Shown: positions 51,108 through 60,447, numbered from the stretch's first letter. The stretch: 64,000 bases of DNA from Hydrogenophaga sp040372165 (GCF_040372165.1 NZ_BAABWG010000003.1:707739-771738), one strand, 5' to 3'. Made by a program: numbers and translations. The notes: generated by a model not told the origin, from the letters alone.

Positions 51108-51854
51108 CTACCGTCCACCACTCACATCCAGCAACGACATCGTCGTATAACTCGCGGCATCCGAGAGCAACCACACAATCGCCTCGGCCACTTCATCGGC
51201 AGTACCGCCGCGCTTCATGGGCACCAGGTGCTTCAGGTCATTCACCCGGTCTGGCAATCCGCCCGACGCATGAATCTCGGTTTCGATCAGACCTGGGCGA
51301 ACGGCATTGACGCGGATGTTGTCCTCTGCCAGTTCGCGCGCCAGGCCAATCGTCAGCGAATCGATCGCTCCCTTGGAGGCTGCGTAATCCACATATTGCC
51401 CGCCCGAGCCCAGCCGCGAAGCTGCGCTCGATATGTTCACGATGGCACCGCCGTGCCCACCCAGGGCAGGGCGCATGCGCTTGATCGTTTCGCGGGCGCA
51501 CAGCATGGAGCCGATCACGTTGATGTCGAACATCCTTCGCCAGCGCTCAACGCTCATGTCTTCCAGCCGGGCAGACACATCCACCACACCGGCGTTGTTG
51601 ACCAGGCCGTCCAGGCGCCCGAACCGGGTGTCGATGGCTTCAAACATGGCCAGCACCTGCGCTTCATCCGCTACATTCGCCTGAAATCCTTCGGCTTCGC
51701 CACCGGCTGCCCGGATGGCAGCGACCACCTCGGCAGCCGCGTCAGCGCGCCCGGCGTAGTTCACGGCCACGCGCCAGCCGTGCCTGGCTGCCAGGGAAGC
51801 AGTGGCAGCCCCAATGCCCCGGCTGGCACCGGTGATGAGCAAGACCTTGTTCAT
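51108..51854 (-). CDS. SDR family oxidoreductase
   Basis: 248 residues, classical SDR: LLITGASRGIGAATA, NNAG, and the catalytic S...YVDYAASKGAIDSL. The tail YTTMSLLDVSGGR is typical of 3-oxoacyl-ACP reductase-like sugar/polyol enzymes. Upstream of the MaoC gene in the same direction, 170 bases away. Substrate unknown. Not close to the two meta-operon SDRs. Confidence 0.88.
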   Translation of the reverse strand: MNKVLLITGASRGIGAATASLAARHGWRVAVNYAGRADAAAEVVAAIRAAGGEAEGFQANVADEAQVLAMFEAIDTRFGRLDGLVNNAGVVDVSARLEDMSVERWRRMFDINVIGSMLCARETIKRMRPALGGHGGAIVNISSAASRLGSGGQYVDYAASKGAIDSLTIGLARELAEDNIRVNAVRPGLIETEIHASGGLPDRVNDLKHLVPMKRGGTADEVAEAIVWLLSDAASYTTMSLLDVSGGR

Positions 51855-52074
51855 GTCACCCCCATGATTCGGTTGAGATTGTGCGCTGGCCTGTCAATGA
51901 CCGGCCACATCATGTATGGTTTCTCGGACTGTTTCATCGACGGTATCGCATTCGCGGCCGGTTGGTGGGTCGCGCACTGGACGCCCCCGTCCTGGCCAAG
52001 GGAAAGTCTCTTGCTGCCACAGGGTCATTTCCCCAGTGTGTTCTTTTTCATTTCAGCCAAGAGGAGTCACAGGC

Positions 52075-52758
52075 ATGGGCAAGTTTGTCGATCTGACGTC
52101 GAGCGACGGTTTCACATTTCCGGCCTATGTGGCGGAACCATCTGGCCCTGCCAAAAGCGGCCTGGTGGTGTTGCAGGAGATTTTTGGCGTCAATTCGCAC
52201 ATCCGCGCTGTCGCCGATGGATATGCCGCCGATGGCTACTTGGTGGTGGCCCCTTCGACCTTTCATCGTGCCAAGCAGGGCGTCGAGCTGGGCTACAGCG
52301 AAGACGACATGAAGACCGGCTTCGGGCTCAAGACGGCGGTTGAAGAGCTTCCCCCACCCGGGGTGATGGTGGACATCCAGGCCGCCATCAACCATGCGGC
52401 GTCAGCCGGCAAGGTGGGCATCGTTGGTTATTGCTGGGGCGGCTTGCTGTCCTGGCGTTCAGCCTGTCAGCTCAAGGGGCTTGCTGCCGCGGTCACGTAC
52501 TACGGCGGTGGCATGACGGTCGATCCACAGTTGTCCATGCAGGCCCAGGTGCCCGTGCTGTCACATTTCGGCGATCAGGATCACTGGATCACGCTTGACA
52601 CCGTCGAAGCCTTCCGGCAGGGCCACCCCGACGTGGAAGTGCATGTCTACAAGGCCAACCACGGCTTCAATTGCGACCAGCGCGGCGCCTACAACGCGGA
52701 AGCAGCCAAGCTGGCCCGCGAGCGCACCCTGGCCTTCTGGGCAAAGCATCTCGCTTGA
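52075..52758 (+). CDS. Dienelactone hydrolase family protein
   Basis: 227 residues. Nucleophile Cys in GIVGYCWGG (residue ~120), Asp in HFGDQDHWI, His in KANHGFNCD: the DLH triad. These enzymes open dienelactones in the chlorocatechol ortho pathway, but many stand-alone members act on other lactones. ATG at 52075 follows GAGGAGTC. No ortho-pathway genes are near. Confidence 0.9.
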   Translation: MGKFVDLTSSDGFTFPAYVAEPSGPAKSGLVVLQEIFGVNSHIRAVADGYAADGYLVVAPSTFHRAKQGVELGYSEDDMKTGFGLKTAVEELPPPGVMVDIQAAINHAASAGKVGIVGYCWGGLLSWRSACQLKGLAAAVTYYGGGMTVDPQLSMQAQVPVLSHFGDQDHWITLDTVEAFRQGHPDVEVHVYKANHGFNCDQRGAYNAEAAKLARERTLAFWAKHLA

Positions 52759-52781
52759 TCTGATCTGTAGAGCCAGGCCGG

Positions 52782-53903
52782 TCAACGTCCGGTTCTGGCG
52801 AGCAGCCGCTTGCGCCAGAACAGGCCGCCGAGCATCAGGCTGATCATTCCCATGATGGCCAAAGCCCACCAGAACCCTTCGGGCTGGTGAATCCAGGGCA
52901 GGAAATCGAAGTTCATGCCGAACACAGCCGCAATCAGGTTCAGCGGCAAGAAGATGGCTGTGATGGACGTGAGCGTTCGCATGATGTCGTTGGTGCGGTT
53001 GCTCTGTGCCGAGAAGTGCATCTGGACCGCCGTCTCGGCGCTTTGCTCCAGCCGGTGCACATGGTGAATCACGCGCTCGATGTGTTCCAGCACATCACGG
53101 CTGCGCACCTTGAGCAGTTCCAGCCCCCGGTGTCCACCAAAGTGTTCGCTGTGCCCCTCGACCACCTCCCAGCCGGCCAGCGATTCAATCCAGTCCTGCA
53201 CGGCCGCACGCTGGTCTTCGCCGATCTCGATCAGCTGGTGAAGAATGATGCGGGCATCCAGCAATGATTTCCAGTTGTTGAAACGCGAGTTGGCCTTGAG
53301 CAATTCCGATTGCCAATGGTCGAGCTGCTTGGTCAGCTCGCGCCGCAACTCCAGATAGCCGTCCACCATCAGGTTGACCAGCCGCAGCATCAGGTCCGCC
53401 GGGCTGGTTGGTATCTGGTTGATGTTGCCCCGTGTCGGGTGGTTGGCTGCGTTGAGCAATCGATTGGCATACTGGTTGAGCACCGCACTGCCAGCGGGAT
53501 GCACGCTGATGAGCACGCGGTCGAACACCGCAAAACCCACCGGGCTGGTGTCGATGCGCCGAAGCACCGGAGGGCCGCCACGCCGCTGGAGCTCGGAAGG
53601 GTCCCGGGGGGCCAGTACCTGATCCGTATCGCCATCGCTGGCGGCCAGCCGTCTGAACACCAGCACGTCGTACTCGGATGTGTAGTCGAAGGTGGATGGC
53701 AGATGCCCGTTGAGCAAGTCCGCTACATGGGGCTCCAGCAGTGTGGTGCCGCAACTGCGAAGCAGGAACTGCTGCAGCGCCTCAAGCTCCACCTCCAGTT
53801 CCCGGCGTCCGCACGCCACCCACACAAAGCCATTGTCCGGCACGGCTTCAGGCAAATCTGCCGATTCCTGGATCTGGCCTCCGCCGAGTTTGAACACCCG
53901 CAT
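52782..53903 (-). CDS. CorA family magnesium/zinc transporter
   Basis: 373 residues. Large helical cytoplasmic domain, then two C-terminal membrane segments with the signature GMN (AAVFGMNFDFLP) between. A Glu/His-containing C-terminal tail is basic. Closest in look to ZntB/CorA-like proteins. 21 bases before the hemB stop, same direction. Confidence 0.88.
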   Translation of the reverse strand: MRVFKLGGGQIQESADLPEAVPDNGFVWVACGRRELEVELEALQQFLLRSCGTTLLEPHVADLLNGHLPSTFDYTSEYDVLVFRRLAASDGDTDQVLAPRDPSELQRRGGPPVLRRIDTSPVGFAVFDRVLISVHPAGSAVLNQYANRLLNAANHPTRGNINQIPTSPADLMLRLVNLMVDGYLELRRELTKQLDHWQSELLKANSRFNNWKSLLDARIILHQLIEIGEDQRAAVQDWIESLAGWEVVEGHSEHFGGHRGLELLKVRSRDVLEHIERVIHHVHRLEQSAETAVQMHFSAQSNRTNDIMRTLTSITAIFLPLNLIAAVFGMNFDFLPWIHQPEGFWWALAIMGMISLMLGGLFWRKRLLARTGR

Positions 53904-53924
53904 GTTGGTTGACCGTGTGCGTTG

Positions 53925-54929
53925 TCAGGCGTCGCGCAGCAGCCGGGCTGCGTCACGGGAAAAATAGGTCAGGATGCCATCGGCGCCTGCCCGCTTGAAA
54001 GCCAGCAGGCTCTCCATCATCACGGCGTCATGGTCGAGCCAGCCGTTTTGCGCCGCCGCCTTGAGCATCGCGTATTCGCCACTGACCTGGTAGGCAAAGG
54101 TCGGCATGCGGAACTCATCTTTCACGCGCCGCACGATATCCAGATACGGCATGCCAGGCTTGACCATCACCATGTCGGCGCCCTCGGCGATGTCCAGCGC
54201 CACTTCGCGCAGGGCTTCGTCGCTGTTGCCCGGGTCCATCTGGTAGACCTTCTTGTCGGCCTTGCCCAGGTTGGCTGCCGAGCCCACCGCATCGCGGAAC
54301 GGGCCGTAGAAGGCGCTGGCGTACTTGGCGCTGTAGCCCATGATGCGGGTGTTGACTTGGCCGCTGGCTTCCAGTGCCTGCCGGATGGCGCCGATGCGGC
54401 CATCCATCATGTCGCTCGGCGCCACAATGTCCACGCCAGCCTCGGCTTGCGTCTGGGCTTGGCGCACCAGAATCTCTACCGTCGGGTCATTCAGGATGTA
54501 GTTGGACTCGTCGAGTACGCCATCCTGGCCGTGGCTGGTGTAGGGATCCAGCGCCACGTCGGTCATCACTCCCAGCTGCGGAAAACGTTGTTTCAACGCA
54601 CGTACCACCCGTGGCACCAAACCGTCCGGGTTGGTCGCCTCCTGTCCGTCCGGAGTCTTCAGCGACTGGTCGATCACAGGAAACAGGGCCATGACTGGAA
54701 TGCCCAGCTTCACGCAGTCTTCTGCCACGGGTAGCAGCAAGTCCAGGCTCAGGCGCTCCACGCCCGGCATGGATGCCACCGCTTCCTGGCGCTTTTCTCC
54801 ATCCAGCACAAAGACCGGGTAAATAAAGTCCGCTGGTGACAGCCGGTGTTCGCGGACCAGATCGCGTGTGAAAGTGTCACGCCGAAGGCGGCGGGGGCGG
54901 GAGAGGGGGAACGGGGCAGGCGTTTGCAT
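53925..54929 (-). CDS. hemB: Delta-aminolevulinic acid dehydratase (porphobilinogen synthase)
   Basis: 334 residues. Active-site lysines in YSAKYASAFYGPFRDA and MVKPGMPYLDIV; the signature GADMVMVKPG is complete. N-terminus PRRLRRDTFTRDLVREHRLSPADFIYPVFVLDG. It joins two aminolevulinates in heme synthesis. hemJ lies 1.7 kb away. The 290-base region upstream (54930-55221) holds no gene I can see and probably contains the divergent promoters. Confidence 0.95.
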   Translation of the reverse strand: MQTPAPFPLSRPRRLRRDTFTRDLVREHRLSPADFIYPVFVLDGEKRQEAVASMPGVERLSLDLLLPVAEDCVKLGIPVMALFPVIDQSLKTPDGQEATNPDGLVPRVVRALKQRFPQLGVMTDVALDPYTSHGQDGVLDESNYILNDPTVEILVRQAQTQAEAGVDIVAPSDMMDGRIGAIRQALEASGQVNTRIMGYSAKYASAFYGPFRDAVGSAANLGKADKKVYQMDPGNSDEALREVALDIAEGADMVMVKPGMPYLDIVRRVKDEFRMPTFAYQVSGEYAMLKAAAQNGWLDHDAVMMESLLAFKRAGADGILTYFSRDAARLLRDA

Positions 54930-55221
54930 GGTCGTATTTTGTCAGGGCTGACAGGGAGCTCGTGTGAATGTCCTCAATTGCAGGCATGGTTGGACGTACG
55001 GTCGATTGTCATGCCCACGGCTGGGTGTGATGATATGCAACAGATTGAAAATGCGCCCGGAATGTGTTGAACTCAACCCCGTGGCAGTAAGACGATGGTA
55101 TTTGTTTGCGCAGTCCGAGTCGGAGCAAACCTGCGCTTGCGCCACTTTGAGAGCTTCCACTGCAAAGGCAGCCGGCTGTCTGTAGTCACACAGCCGCTTC
55201 TGACAAACCGCGAGATACGAC

Positions 55222-56319
55222 ATGCCTACACAACAGAACAAAACCTCCACCTCTGACGCGGACAACTGGACGCTGGACCAGCATTGGCCCGAGCTCGTTT
55301 CCGGCTTTTCCGAACAGGTCACCGAGAGCATCAGCTTCTTGCAACACCAGCTCGACCAACTGGTGCAAAAAGGAAAACTCGGCCGAAACGAGCATCGCTC
55401 GCTGACGGTGACTGCCGAGCGCCTCAAGCTCGCGGGCGTCAGTGCCCAGCAGGTGGTCCGTTTCTACAGCGGCAAGATCCGCCAGTCGCACGAGAAAGTG
55501 AACATGGCCGACCTGGTCGAGGGTGTGTTGCAGGATCGCAAGCGCGAGCTCGCCATTCTGGGCATTGCCCTGCGGCGCAAGCTCAAACCGATCGAAGTGC
55601 TGATCGACCCGACCGTGGCACACACGTTTGTCAACACGCTGCTCGACTGGGCGCTGCCATATGGAGACCGGGTCGACGTGCGCATCGACCTCAACGACTG
55701 GCCTCAGCATGCCCGCTTCATGGTGCGCGTCTCCAACGACGGCACGCCACCGTCGTCCGACCACAACTACGACAATCTCAGCTGGATGCTGCTGCGCCAG
55801 ATCGCCCAGACGGGTGGGGGCATCGAACTCAAGCGCGAGATCAAGGGTGACTTCATGGTGGTGACCGCCATGTTCCAGCGCACCGTGCAGGCGGTGGATG
55901 GCATTTCTGCCATTGACCTGGGGGATGACCAGTCTTCCATGTTCAAGTCGCTGGCCGGCAACTATGTGCTGACCATTTCACCGAGCCTGCAGATCCGCTC
56001 CGATGTGCGTGAAGCCCTGCGCGAAATCGGTATCACCTCGGACAGCGTCATGGACTTCGAGCAGGCACGCGATGCCATCCATTCACGAATGCCTAATCTT
56101 ATTGTTCTGGATGCCGAACTCAAGGGTGACGCCTTCAATCGCTTCCGTGATGAGCTGTTGAAGGAAGTTTTCGAGTTTCCGTTTGTAGAAATTTCACCGG
56201 ACGACAGCTCGTTCGATATGTCCGGATTTGGCGAATTCTCGATGGCAAAAGTCGGGAGAGGCAATATCCGCGAGGCTTTGGGCACAGCCGTGATGTTCGA
56301 GCTAGCCAAAGTGATGTGA
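55222..56319 (+). CDS. Histidine-phosphotransferase/kinase-like protein with degenerate receiver
   Basis: 365 residues. Residues ~25-90 are helical (a dimerisation-like domain with no obvious phospho-His motif); residues ~105-215 look like a GHKL ATPase fold reduced in its ATP motifs (RRKLKPIEVLIDPTVAHTFVNTLLDWALPYG; ND-like VRVSNDG). Residues ~240-365 resemble a receiver: LTISPSLQIRSDVREALREIG, LIVLDAE with one Asp, but the usual acidic pair and Lys are unclear. It may be a ChpT-like adaptor or a non-catalytic regulator. ATG at 55222, no neighbours in operon. Confidence 0.6.
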   Translation: MPTQQNKTSTSDADNWTLDQHWPELVSGFSEQVTESISFLQHQLDQLVQKGKLGRNEHRSLTVTAERLKLAGVSAQQVVRFYSGKIRQSHEKVNMADLVEGVLQDRKRELAILGIALRRKLKPIEVLIDPTVAHTFVNTLLDWALPYGDRVDVRIDLNDWPQHARFMVRVSNDGTPPSSDHNYDNLSWMLLRQIAQTGGGIELKREIKGDFMVVTAMFQRTVQAVDGISAIDLGDDQSSMFKSLAGNYVLTISPSLQIRSDVREALREIGITSDSVMDFEQARDAIHSRMPNLIVLDAELKGDAFNRFRDELLKEVFEFPFVEISPDDSSFDMSGFGEFSMAKVGRGNIREALGTAVMFELAKVM

Positions 56320-56363
56320 AATATTTCCCAATAACACGGAAAATGAAAACACTGGTTTTACAC

Positions 56364-56410
56364 CCTGTCAGATCTGACAGGTTGGGTGTGCACAGATCAC
56401 AAAATATGCT
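56364..56410 (+). promoter_or_regulatory. Lux-box-like palindrome over a promoter
   Basis: Perfect 18-base palindrome CCTGTCAGATCTGACAGG (56364-56381), which fits the CT-N12-AG lux-box rule. It abuts TTGGGT (-35, 56382-56387), a 17-base spacer, and TATGCT (-10, 56405-56410). The palindrome centre lies ~44 bases before the expected start, the classical activator position for LuxR proteins. Confidence 0.65.
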
Positions 56411-56416
56411 GTAACA

Positions 56417-56533
56417 TCCGTCCTGAGCTATCCGTTTGGAGACGCTCCCCGCTTTTCCTCCCTGAGCGGGTGCCTTAGTGTGTGACAGCAAAAAGGCTTG
56501 AAACCCGACCCCCCTGGGGTCGGGTCTTTTTTT
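56417..56533 (+). ncRNA. Candidate small regulatory RNA (~115 nt)
   Basis: Defined by the promoter at 56382-56410 and the strong terminator at 56503-56533. It contains an unpaired-looking 5' part (ACATCCGTCCTGAGCTATCCG region), a CCCGC/GCGGG hairpin (56448-56470), a spacer, then the terminator hairpin. No reading frame with a ribosome site fits. It could instead be the untranslated leader of hemJ ended by an attenuator. Confidence 0.55.
56503..56533 (+). terminator. Rho-independent terminator
   Basis: Ten-base-pair GC-rich stem (ACCCGACCCC / GGGGTCGGGT), 3-base loop, then C and seven T. Confidence 0.92.
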
Positions 56534-56634
56534 GCCTGCGCATTTGGTACTTCCTCGTATCGCCGGGATGCACGGCACCGCTTCACGCACACACTTTCCC
56601 TTGAGCAGGCCCAGACTGCCGCTACACTGCCCGC

Positions 56635-57063
56635 ATGCTCTGGGTCAAAGCCTTTCACATCGTCTTCATTGCCAGCTGGTTCGCTGGCCTGTTCTATTTG
56701 CCGCGCATCTTCGTCAATCTGGCCATGGTTCCGCCGGGGAGCGAAGCCGAGCGTCAGCGCCTGCTGCTCATGTCGAAGAAGCTCTTTCGCTTCATGACCA
56801 TGCTGGCAGTGCCGGCCCTGGGACTGGGCCTTTGGCTGTGGCTGGGATATGGCATCGGCACGGGCTCCGGCAATGGCTGGATGCACGCCAAACTGCTGGT
56901 GGTGGTCCTGCTCCTTGGCTACCACCACGCCTGCTGGCTGCTGCTCAAGAAATTTGAGCGCAGCGAAAACCGCCGGTCCCACGTCTGGTTTCGCTGGTTC
57001 AATGAAGCCCCGGTGATCCTCATGGTGGTGGCGGTCCTGCTGGTGGTCATCAAGCCTTTCTGA
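56635..57063 (+). CDS. hemJ: Protoporphyrinogen IX oxidase, HemJ/CopD family
   Basis: 142 residues, four membrane segments. Family start MLWVKAFHIVFIASWFAGLFYLPRIFVNLA with the conserved His near residue 8, and the HAKLLVVVLLLGYHH stretch with the conserved Lys. HemJ oxidises protoporphyrinogen IX, the step before heme. The CopD-like fold gives an alternative (copper) label, but length and motifs favour HemJ. Confidence 0.85.
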   Translation: MLWVKAFHIVFIASWFAGLFYLPRIFVNLAMVPPGSEAERQRLLLMSKKLFRFMTMLAVPALGLGLWLWLGYGIGTGSGNGWMHAKLLVVVLLLGYHHACWLLLKKFERSENRRSHVWFRWFNEAPVILMVVAVLLVVIKPF

Positions 57064-57092
57064 GGCTGCGGGGCAGCGGCATCACCGTCGTC

Positions 57093-58193
57093 ATGGTGCA
57101 GCGAACTTCCTCATGGGCACTGGCGGCATTGTTCGCCTTGCTGATCGCCTACGCCAGCCTGTATCCGTTCAGTGGCTGGCGCCTGCATCCGCAGCTGGAC
57201 CCCTTGTCCTACCTTTGGCTGCCTTGGCCGCGCTACTGGACGGGCTTCGATCTCGTCGCCAACCTCCTGGGCTATGCCCCGCTGGGCTTTTTGCTGGCGT
57301 TGGGCGCCATGCGAGATCGCGTCGGCCGTGGGGGTGTGGCGCTGGCACTGCTGGCGCCGGCGGTCTATTCGCTTCTGATTGAGACCACGCAGAACTTTCT
57401 CCCCATGCGGGTTCCGTCCAATGTGGATCTGGGCCTGAATGCAGCTGGCGGCACCATGGGGGCATTCACTGCCATGCTGCTCGAGCGCATGGGAGGCTTG
57501 CAGCGCTGGTCTGCGTTTCGTGCAGCCTGGTTCCATCCAACGGCCCGCGCATCGCTGATCCTGCTCGCCTTGTGGCCCGTTGCCTTGCTCTATCCGACCT
57601 CGATTCCGTTCGCGCTCGGGCAGGTGGCGCGACGCATCGAAGCGGGGTTGGCCGACATGCTGGCGGGAACGCCGTTTCTGGCGTGGCTGCCGGCTGCGCC
57701 GGTGGGCGCGCAGATGAGCCAGATGACCGAATCCATCTGCGTCGGCCTGGGGCTGTGGGTCCCCGTGTGCCTGGGATATGCCGACATTCCCAGCGTCTGG
57801 CGCCGGCTGGTGTTCGCGCACGTGGTGCTGGCCCTCGGGCTGGCAGCGGTGAGCCTGTCCACGGCATTGAGTCTTGGTCCGGAGCATGCATGGTCCTGGC
57901 TGTCGCCGCCTGCGTTGCTGGGTTTTGCCATGGCCTGGCTGTTGTCCATGGGGGCGTTGGCTGCCGGGCGTCGTCTGGCTATTGTCTTCATGTTGCTGGC
58001 GCTGGCTGTCACGCTCAGCCTCATCAACCAGGCAGGATTCAGCCCTTACCTGGCGCAGAGCGTGGAAGTCTGGGAGCAAGGCCGCTTCATCCGGTTCTAC
58101 GGTCTCTCCCAGTGGCTGGGCGCGCTCTGGCCGTTCGTTGCCCTTGTCTTTGGTGTGTTCTTGCTGGGGCGTCCGGGGGCGCCGCGAGCCTGA
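57093..58193 (+). CDS. VanZ family membrane protein
   Basis: 366 residues, about nine hydrophobic segments. VanZ-like part at residues ~45-125 (DLVANLLGYAPLGFLLALGAM, LIETTQNFLPMRVPSNVDLGLNAAGGTMGA with the conserved N/D cluster); the C-terminal half is an extra membrane region with no known domain. Starts 30 bases after hemJ. Confidence 0.82.
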   Translation: MVQRTSSWALAALFALLIAYASLYPFSGWRLHPQLDPLSYLWLPWPRYWTGFDLVANLLGYAPLGFLLALGAMRDRVGRGGVALALLAPAVYSLLIETTQNFLPMRVPSNVDLGLNAAGGTMGAFTAMLLERMGGLQRWSAFRAAWFHPTARASLILLALWPVALLYPTSIPFALGQVARRIEAGLADMLAGTPFLAWLPAAPVGAQMSQMTESICVGLGLWVPVCLGYADIPSVWRRLVFAHVVLALGLAAVSLSTALSLGPEHAWSWLSPPALLGFAMAWLLSMGALAAGRRLAIVFMLLALAVTLSLINQAGFSPYLAQSVEVWEQGRFIRFYGLSQWLGALWPFVALVFGVFLLGRPGAPRA

Positions 58194-58210
58194 ACTCCTA
58201 CAATCGGCAC

Positions 58211-58567
58211 ATGGCTGACAAAGACACCCATCCGCAAAACGCCTCGTATTACGAGCGTCATATCTTCTTTTGCCTCAATCAGCGCGCCAATGGCGAAGCC
58301 TGTTGTGCGGATCACCGCGCCCAGGAGGCGTTTGACCGCTGCAAATCCCAGGCCAAATCCATGGGCCTGCTTGGCAAAGGGAAGGTGCGTGTCAACAAGG
58401 CGGGATGCCTCGATCGCTGTGCCGGAGGCCCGATCGCCGTGGTCTACCCGGAAGCGGTCTGGTACACCTTTGTCGACGAGTCCGATATCGACGAAATCGT
58501 CACCTCCCATCTTCGAGACGGCAAAGTAGTCGATCGTCTGGTCACGCCACCAGACGTGGGCCGATGA
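58211..58567 (+). CDS. Thioredoxin-like 2Fe-2S ferredoxin
   Basis: 118 residues. Iron-sulfur ligands: Cys in HIFFCLNQRANGEACC and the pair in GCLDRCAGGP, the arrangement of the (2Fe-2S) ferredoxin domain family related to NuoE. Starts 18 bases after the VanZ gene and is coupled (ATGA) to the hydrolase behind it. Confidence 0.88.
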   Translation: MADKDTHPQNASYYERHIFFCLNQRANGEACCADHRAQEAFDRCKSQAKSMGLLGKGKVRVNKAGCLDRCAGGPIAVVYPEAVWYTFVDESDIDEIVTSHLRDGKVVDRLVTPPDVGR

Positions 58568-59187
58568 GAGCCCATACGGAGAAGCGCACGGTCGCAGGCC
58601 CGGCAGGCAGCATTGAAGTTGCTTTGGATTCGCCGGACGGAGCCGCCCGCGCCACCGCCGTGATCGCTCACCCGCACCCGGTGTATGGCGGCACCATGGA
58701 CAACAAGGTCGTCCAGACGATCGCCAGGGCCGCTGTTGCAGAGGGATTGAAAGCAGTTCGTTTCAATTTCCGGGGTGTGGGCGCCAGCGCTGGCGAGTAC
58801 GATGAGGGGCGTGGCGAGATCGACGACATGCTGGCCGTGATCAATGCCTGCGCCGCCGAAGGTCCCCTCGTCCTGGCGGGCTTCTCTTTCGGGGCTTTCG
58901 TCACCAGTCATGTCATCGAGCGACTGCACACACATCGCGCGATCGGCCAGGTGGTACTGGTGGGGCCGGCGACCAGCCGCTTCGATGTGGCGGACATTCC
59001 CGAGGAACTCCACGAGCGCACGCTGATCATTCACGGCGAGCGCGACGACGTGGTCGAACTCTCCAGTACCATGGACTGGGCCCGTTCGCAGTCATTGCCC
59101 GTGCTGGTGGTGCCCGATGTCGGTCATTTCTTTCACGGTCAGCTGAACCTGCTCAAGGCAGTGGTCGCTCGTCACCTGAGGGCATGA
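58564..59187 (+). CDS. Alpha/beta hydrolase
   Basis: 207 residues. Oxyanion region AHPHPVYGGTMDNKVV, nucleophile Ser in LAGFSFGAFV (residue ~101), Asp in LIIHGERDDVVE, His in VVPDVGHFFHG. Matches the COG2945 type found next to ferredoxin genes in beta-proteobacteria. Substrate unknown. Confidence 0.88.
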   Translation: MRAHTEKRTVAGPAGSIEVALDSPDGAARATAVIAHPHPVYGGTMDNKVVQTIARAAVAEGLKAVRFNFRGVGASAGEYDEGRGEIDDMLAVINACAAEGPLVLAGFSFGAFVTSHVIERLHTHRAIGQVVLVGPATSRFDVADIPEELHERTLIIHGERDDVVELSSTMDWARSQSLPVLVVPDVGHFFHGQLNLLKAVVARHLRA

Positions 59188-59274
59188 GCATGCCGGTCAG
59201 CCCTGGCTTTTCATGAGGCCAGTCGGCGTGTCTGGCGCTTTTCAAACAATTTCATCCGTTCAAAAGGAACCGTC

Positions 59275-60447
59275 TTGTTCAAGAAATGGTTAGCGGTTGC
59301 ATTGGCAACCTTGTTCGTCAGTCTGCAGGTCCATGCCGTGGTGCCGCAGCCGCCGGAAGTGGCGGCCAAGGCCTACATGCTGATCGATGTCACCTCGGGT
59401 CAGGTTCTGGCCTCCCGTGACCCGGACAAGCTGGTCGAGCCCGCCTCCCTGACCAAGCTGATGACCGCGTACATCGTGTTCGATGCGCTGCGATCGGGCA
59501 AGATCAAGCTCGACCAGACCTTCGAGGTCAGCGAGCGGGCCTGGAAGATGCCGGGCTCCCGCATGTTCATCGAGCCCAAGATGCAGATTCCGGTGGAAGA
59601 CCTGCTCAAGGGCATGATCGTCCAGTCCGGAAACGACGCCACGGTGGCGCTGGCCGAAGGGGTTGGCGGCAGTGTCGAGCGCTTTGTGGGCCTGATGAAC
59701 GAGCAGGCCAAAGTGCTTGGCATGAGCGACACCAGCTACAAGAACCCGGAAGGCCTGACAGCTCCGGGACACATCACCTCTGCCCGGGATCTGGTCAAGC
59801 TCTCGCTCAGGCTCATGAAGGACTTTCCGGAGTACGTCGGCTTCTACGCCATTCAGCGCTACCGCTACCCCGGCACGCCGGCAGCCAACGACACCAACCG
59901 CAACATGCTGTTGTTTCGCGACCCCACGGTCGATGGCCTCAAGACGGGCCACACCAGCGCGGCGGGCTACTGCCTGGTGGCCACGGCCGCACGGGAGGTG
60001 CCTTCACTGGGCGCAGGGGCCGAAAACAAGCGCCGCTTGCTGAGCGTGCTGCTGGGCGCAGCCAGCGAAAATGCCCGGGCGGCTGAGAGTCAGAAACTGC
60101 TGAACTGGGGCTACACCGCTTATGACGCCGTGCGCCTGTTTGGCCCGGGGCAGCCGGCATCGACGCCGCGTGTCTGGAAAGGCAAGTCCGATACCGTCAA
60201 CCTGGGGTTGACCGAAGGGGTGGTGGTCAGCGTCCCGGCGGGCGAGGGGGCCAGTCTCAAGACCGAGGTGGCGCGTCCGGATCCCCTGGTGGCGCCCTTG
60301 CAAAAGGGGCAGATGCTGGGAACCCTGCGCGTCAAGCTGGGTGACGGTACGCCAGTGACAGAGATTCCACTGCAAGTGCTCGAGACCGTCGAAGAGTCGG
60401 GCGTCTTTGGCCGCGCCTGGGACGCACTGCGCCTCTGGATTCAGTAA
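59275..60447 (+). CDS. dacC: D-alanyl-D-alanine carboxypeptidase (PBP5/6 type)
   Basis: 390 residues. Signal peptide FKKWLAVALATLFVSLQVHA; active-site motifs SLTK (residue ~61), SGN (residue ~123) and KTG (residue ~223); C-terminal amphipathic helix (FGRAWDALRLWIQ) for membrane attachment. Trims pentapeptides of peptidoglycan. Start is TTG at 59275 with AAAAGGAA before it. Confidence 0.93.
   Translation: MFKKWLAVALATLFVSLQVHAVVPQPPEVAAKAYMLIDVTSGQVLASRDPDKLVEPASLTKLMTAYIVFDALRSGKIKLDQTFEVSERAWKMPGSRMFIEPKMQIPVEDLLKGMIVQSGNDATVALAEGVGGSVERFVGLMNEQAKVLGMSDTSYKNPEGLTAPGHITSARDLVKLSLRLMKDFPEYVGFYAIQRYRYPGTPAANDTNRNMLLFRDPTVDGLKTGHTSAAGYCLVATAAREVPSLGAGAENKRRLLSVLLGAASENARAAESQKLLNWGYTAYDAVRLFGPGQPASTPRVWKGKSDTVNLGLTEGVVVSVPAGEGASLKTEVARPDPLVAPLQKGQMLGTLRVKLGDGTPVTEIPLQVLETVEESGVFGRAWDALRLWIQ

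Noticed and set aside
52075..52758. Dienelactone hydrolase as evidence for an ortho (chlorocatechol) pathway
   Set aside because: No catechol 1,2-dioxygenase, cycloisomerase or maleylacetate reductase gene is nearby, and stand-alone members of this family are common.
56364..56381. Reading the 18-base palindrome as a terminator of the gene at 55222-56319
   Set aside because: There is no T run or loop; the palindrome is continuous and sits against a -35 element, which fits an operator better.
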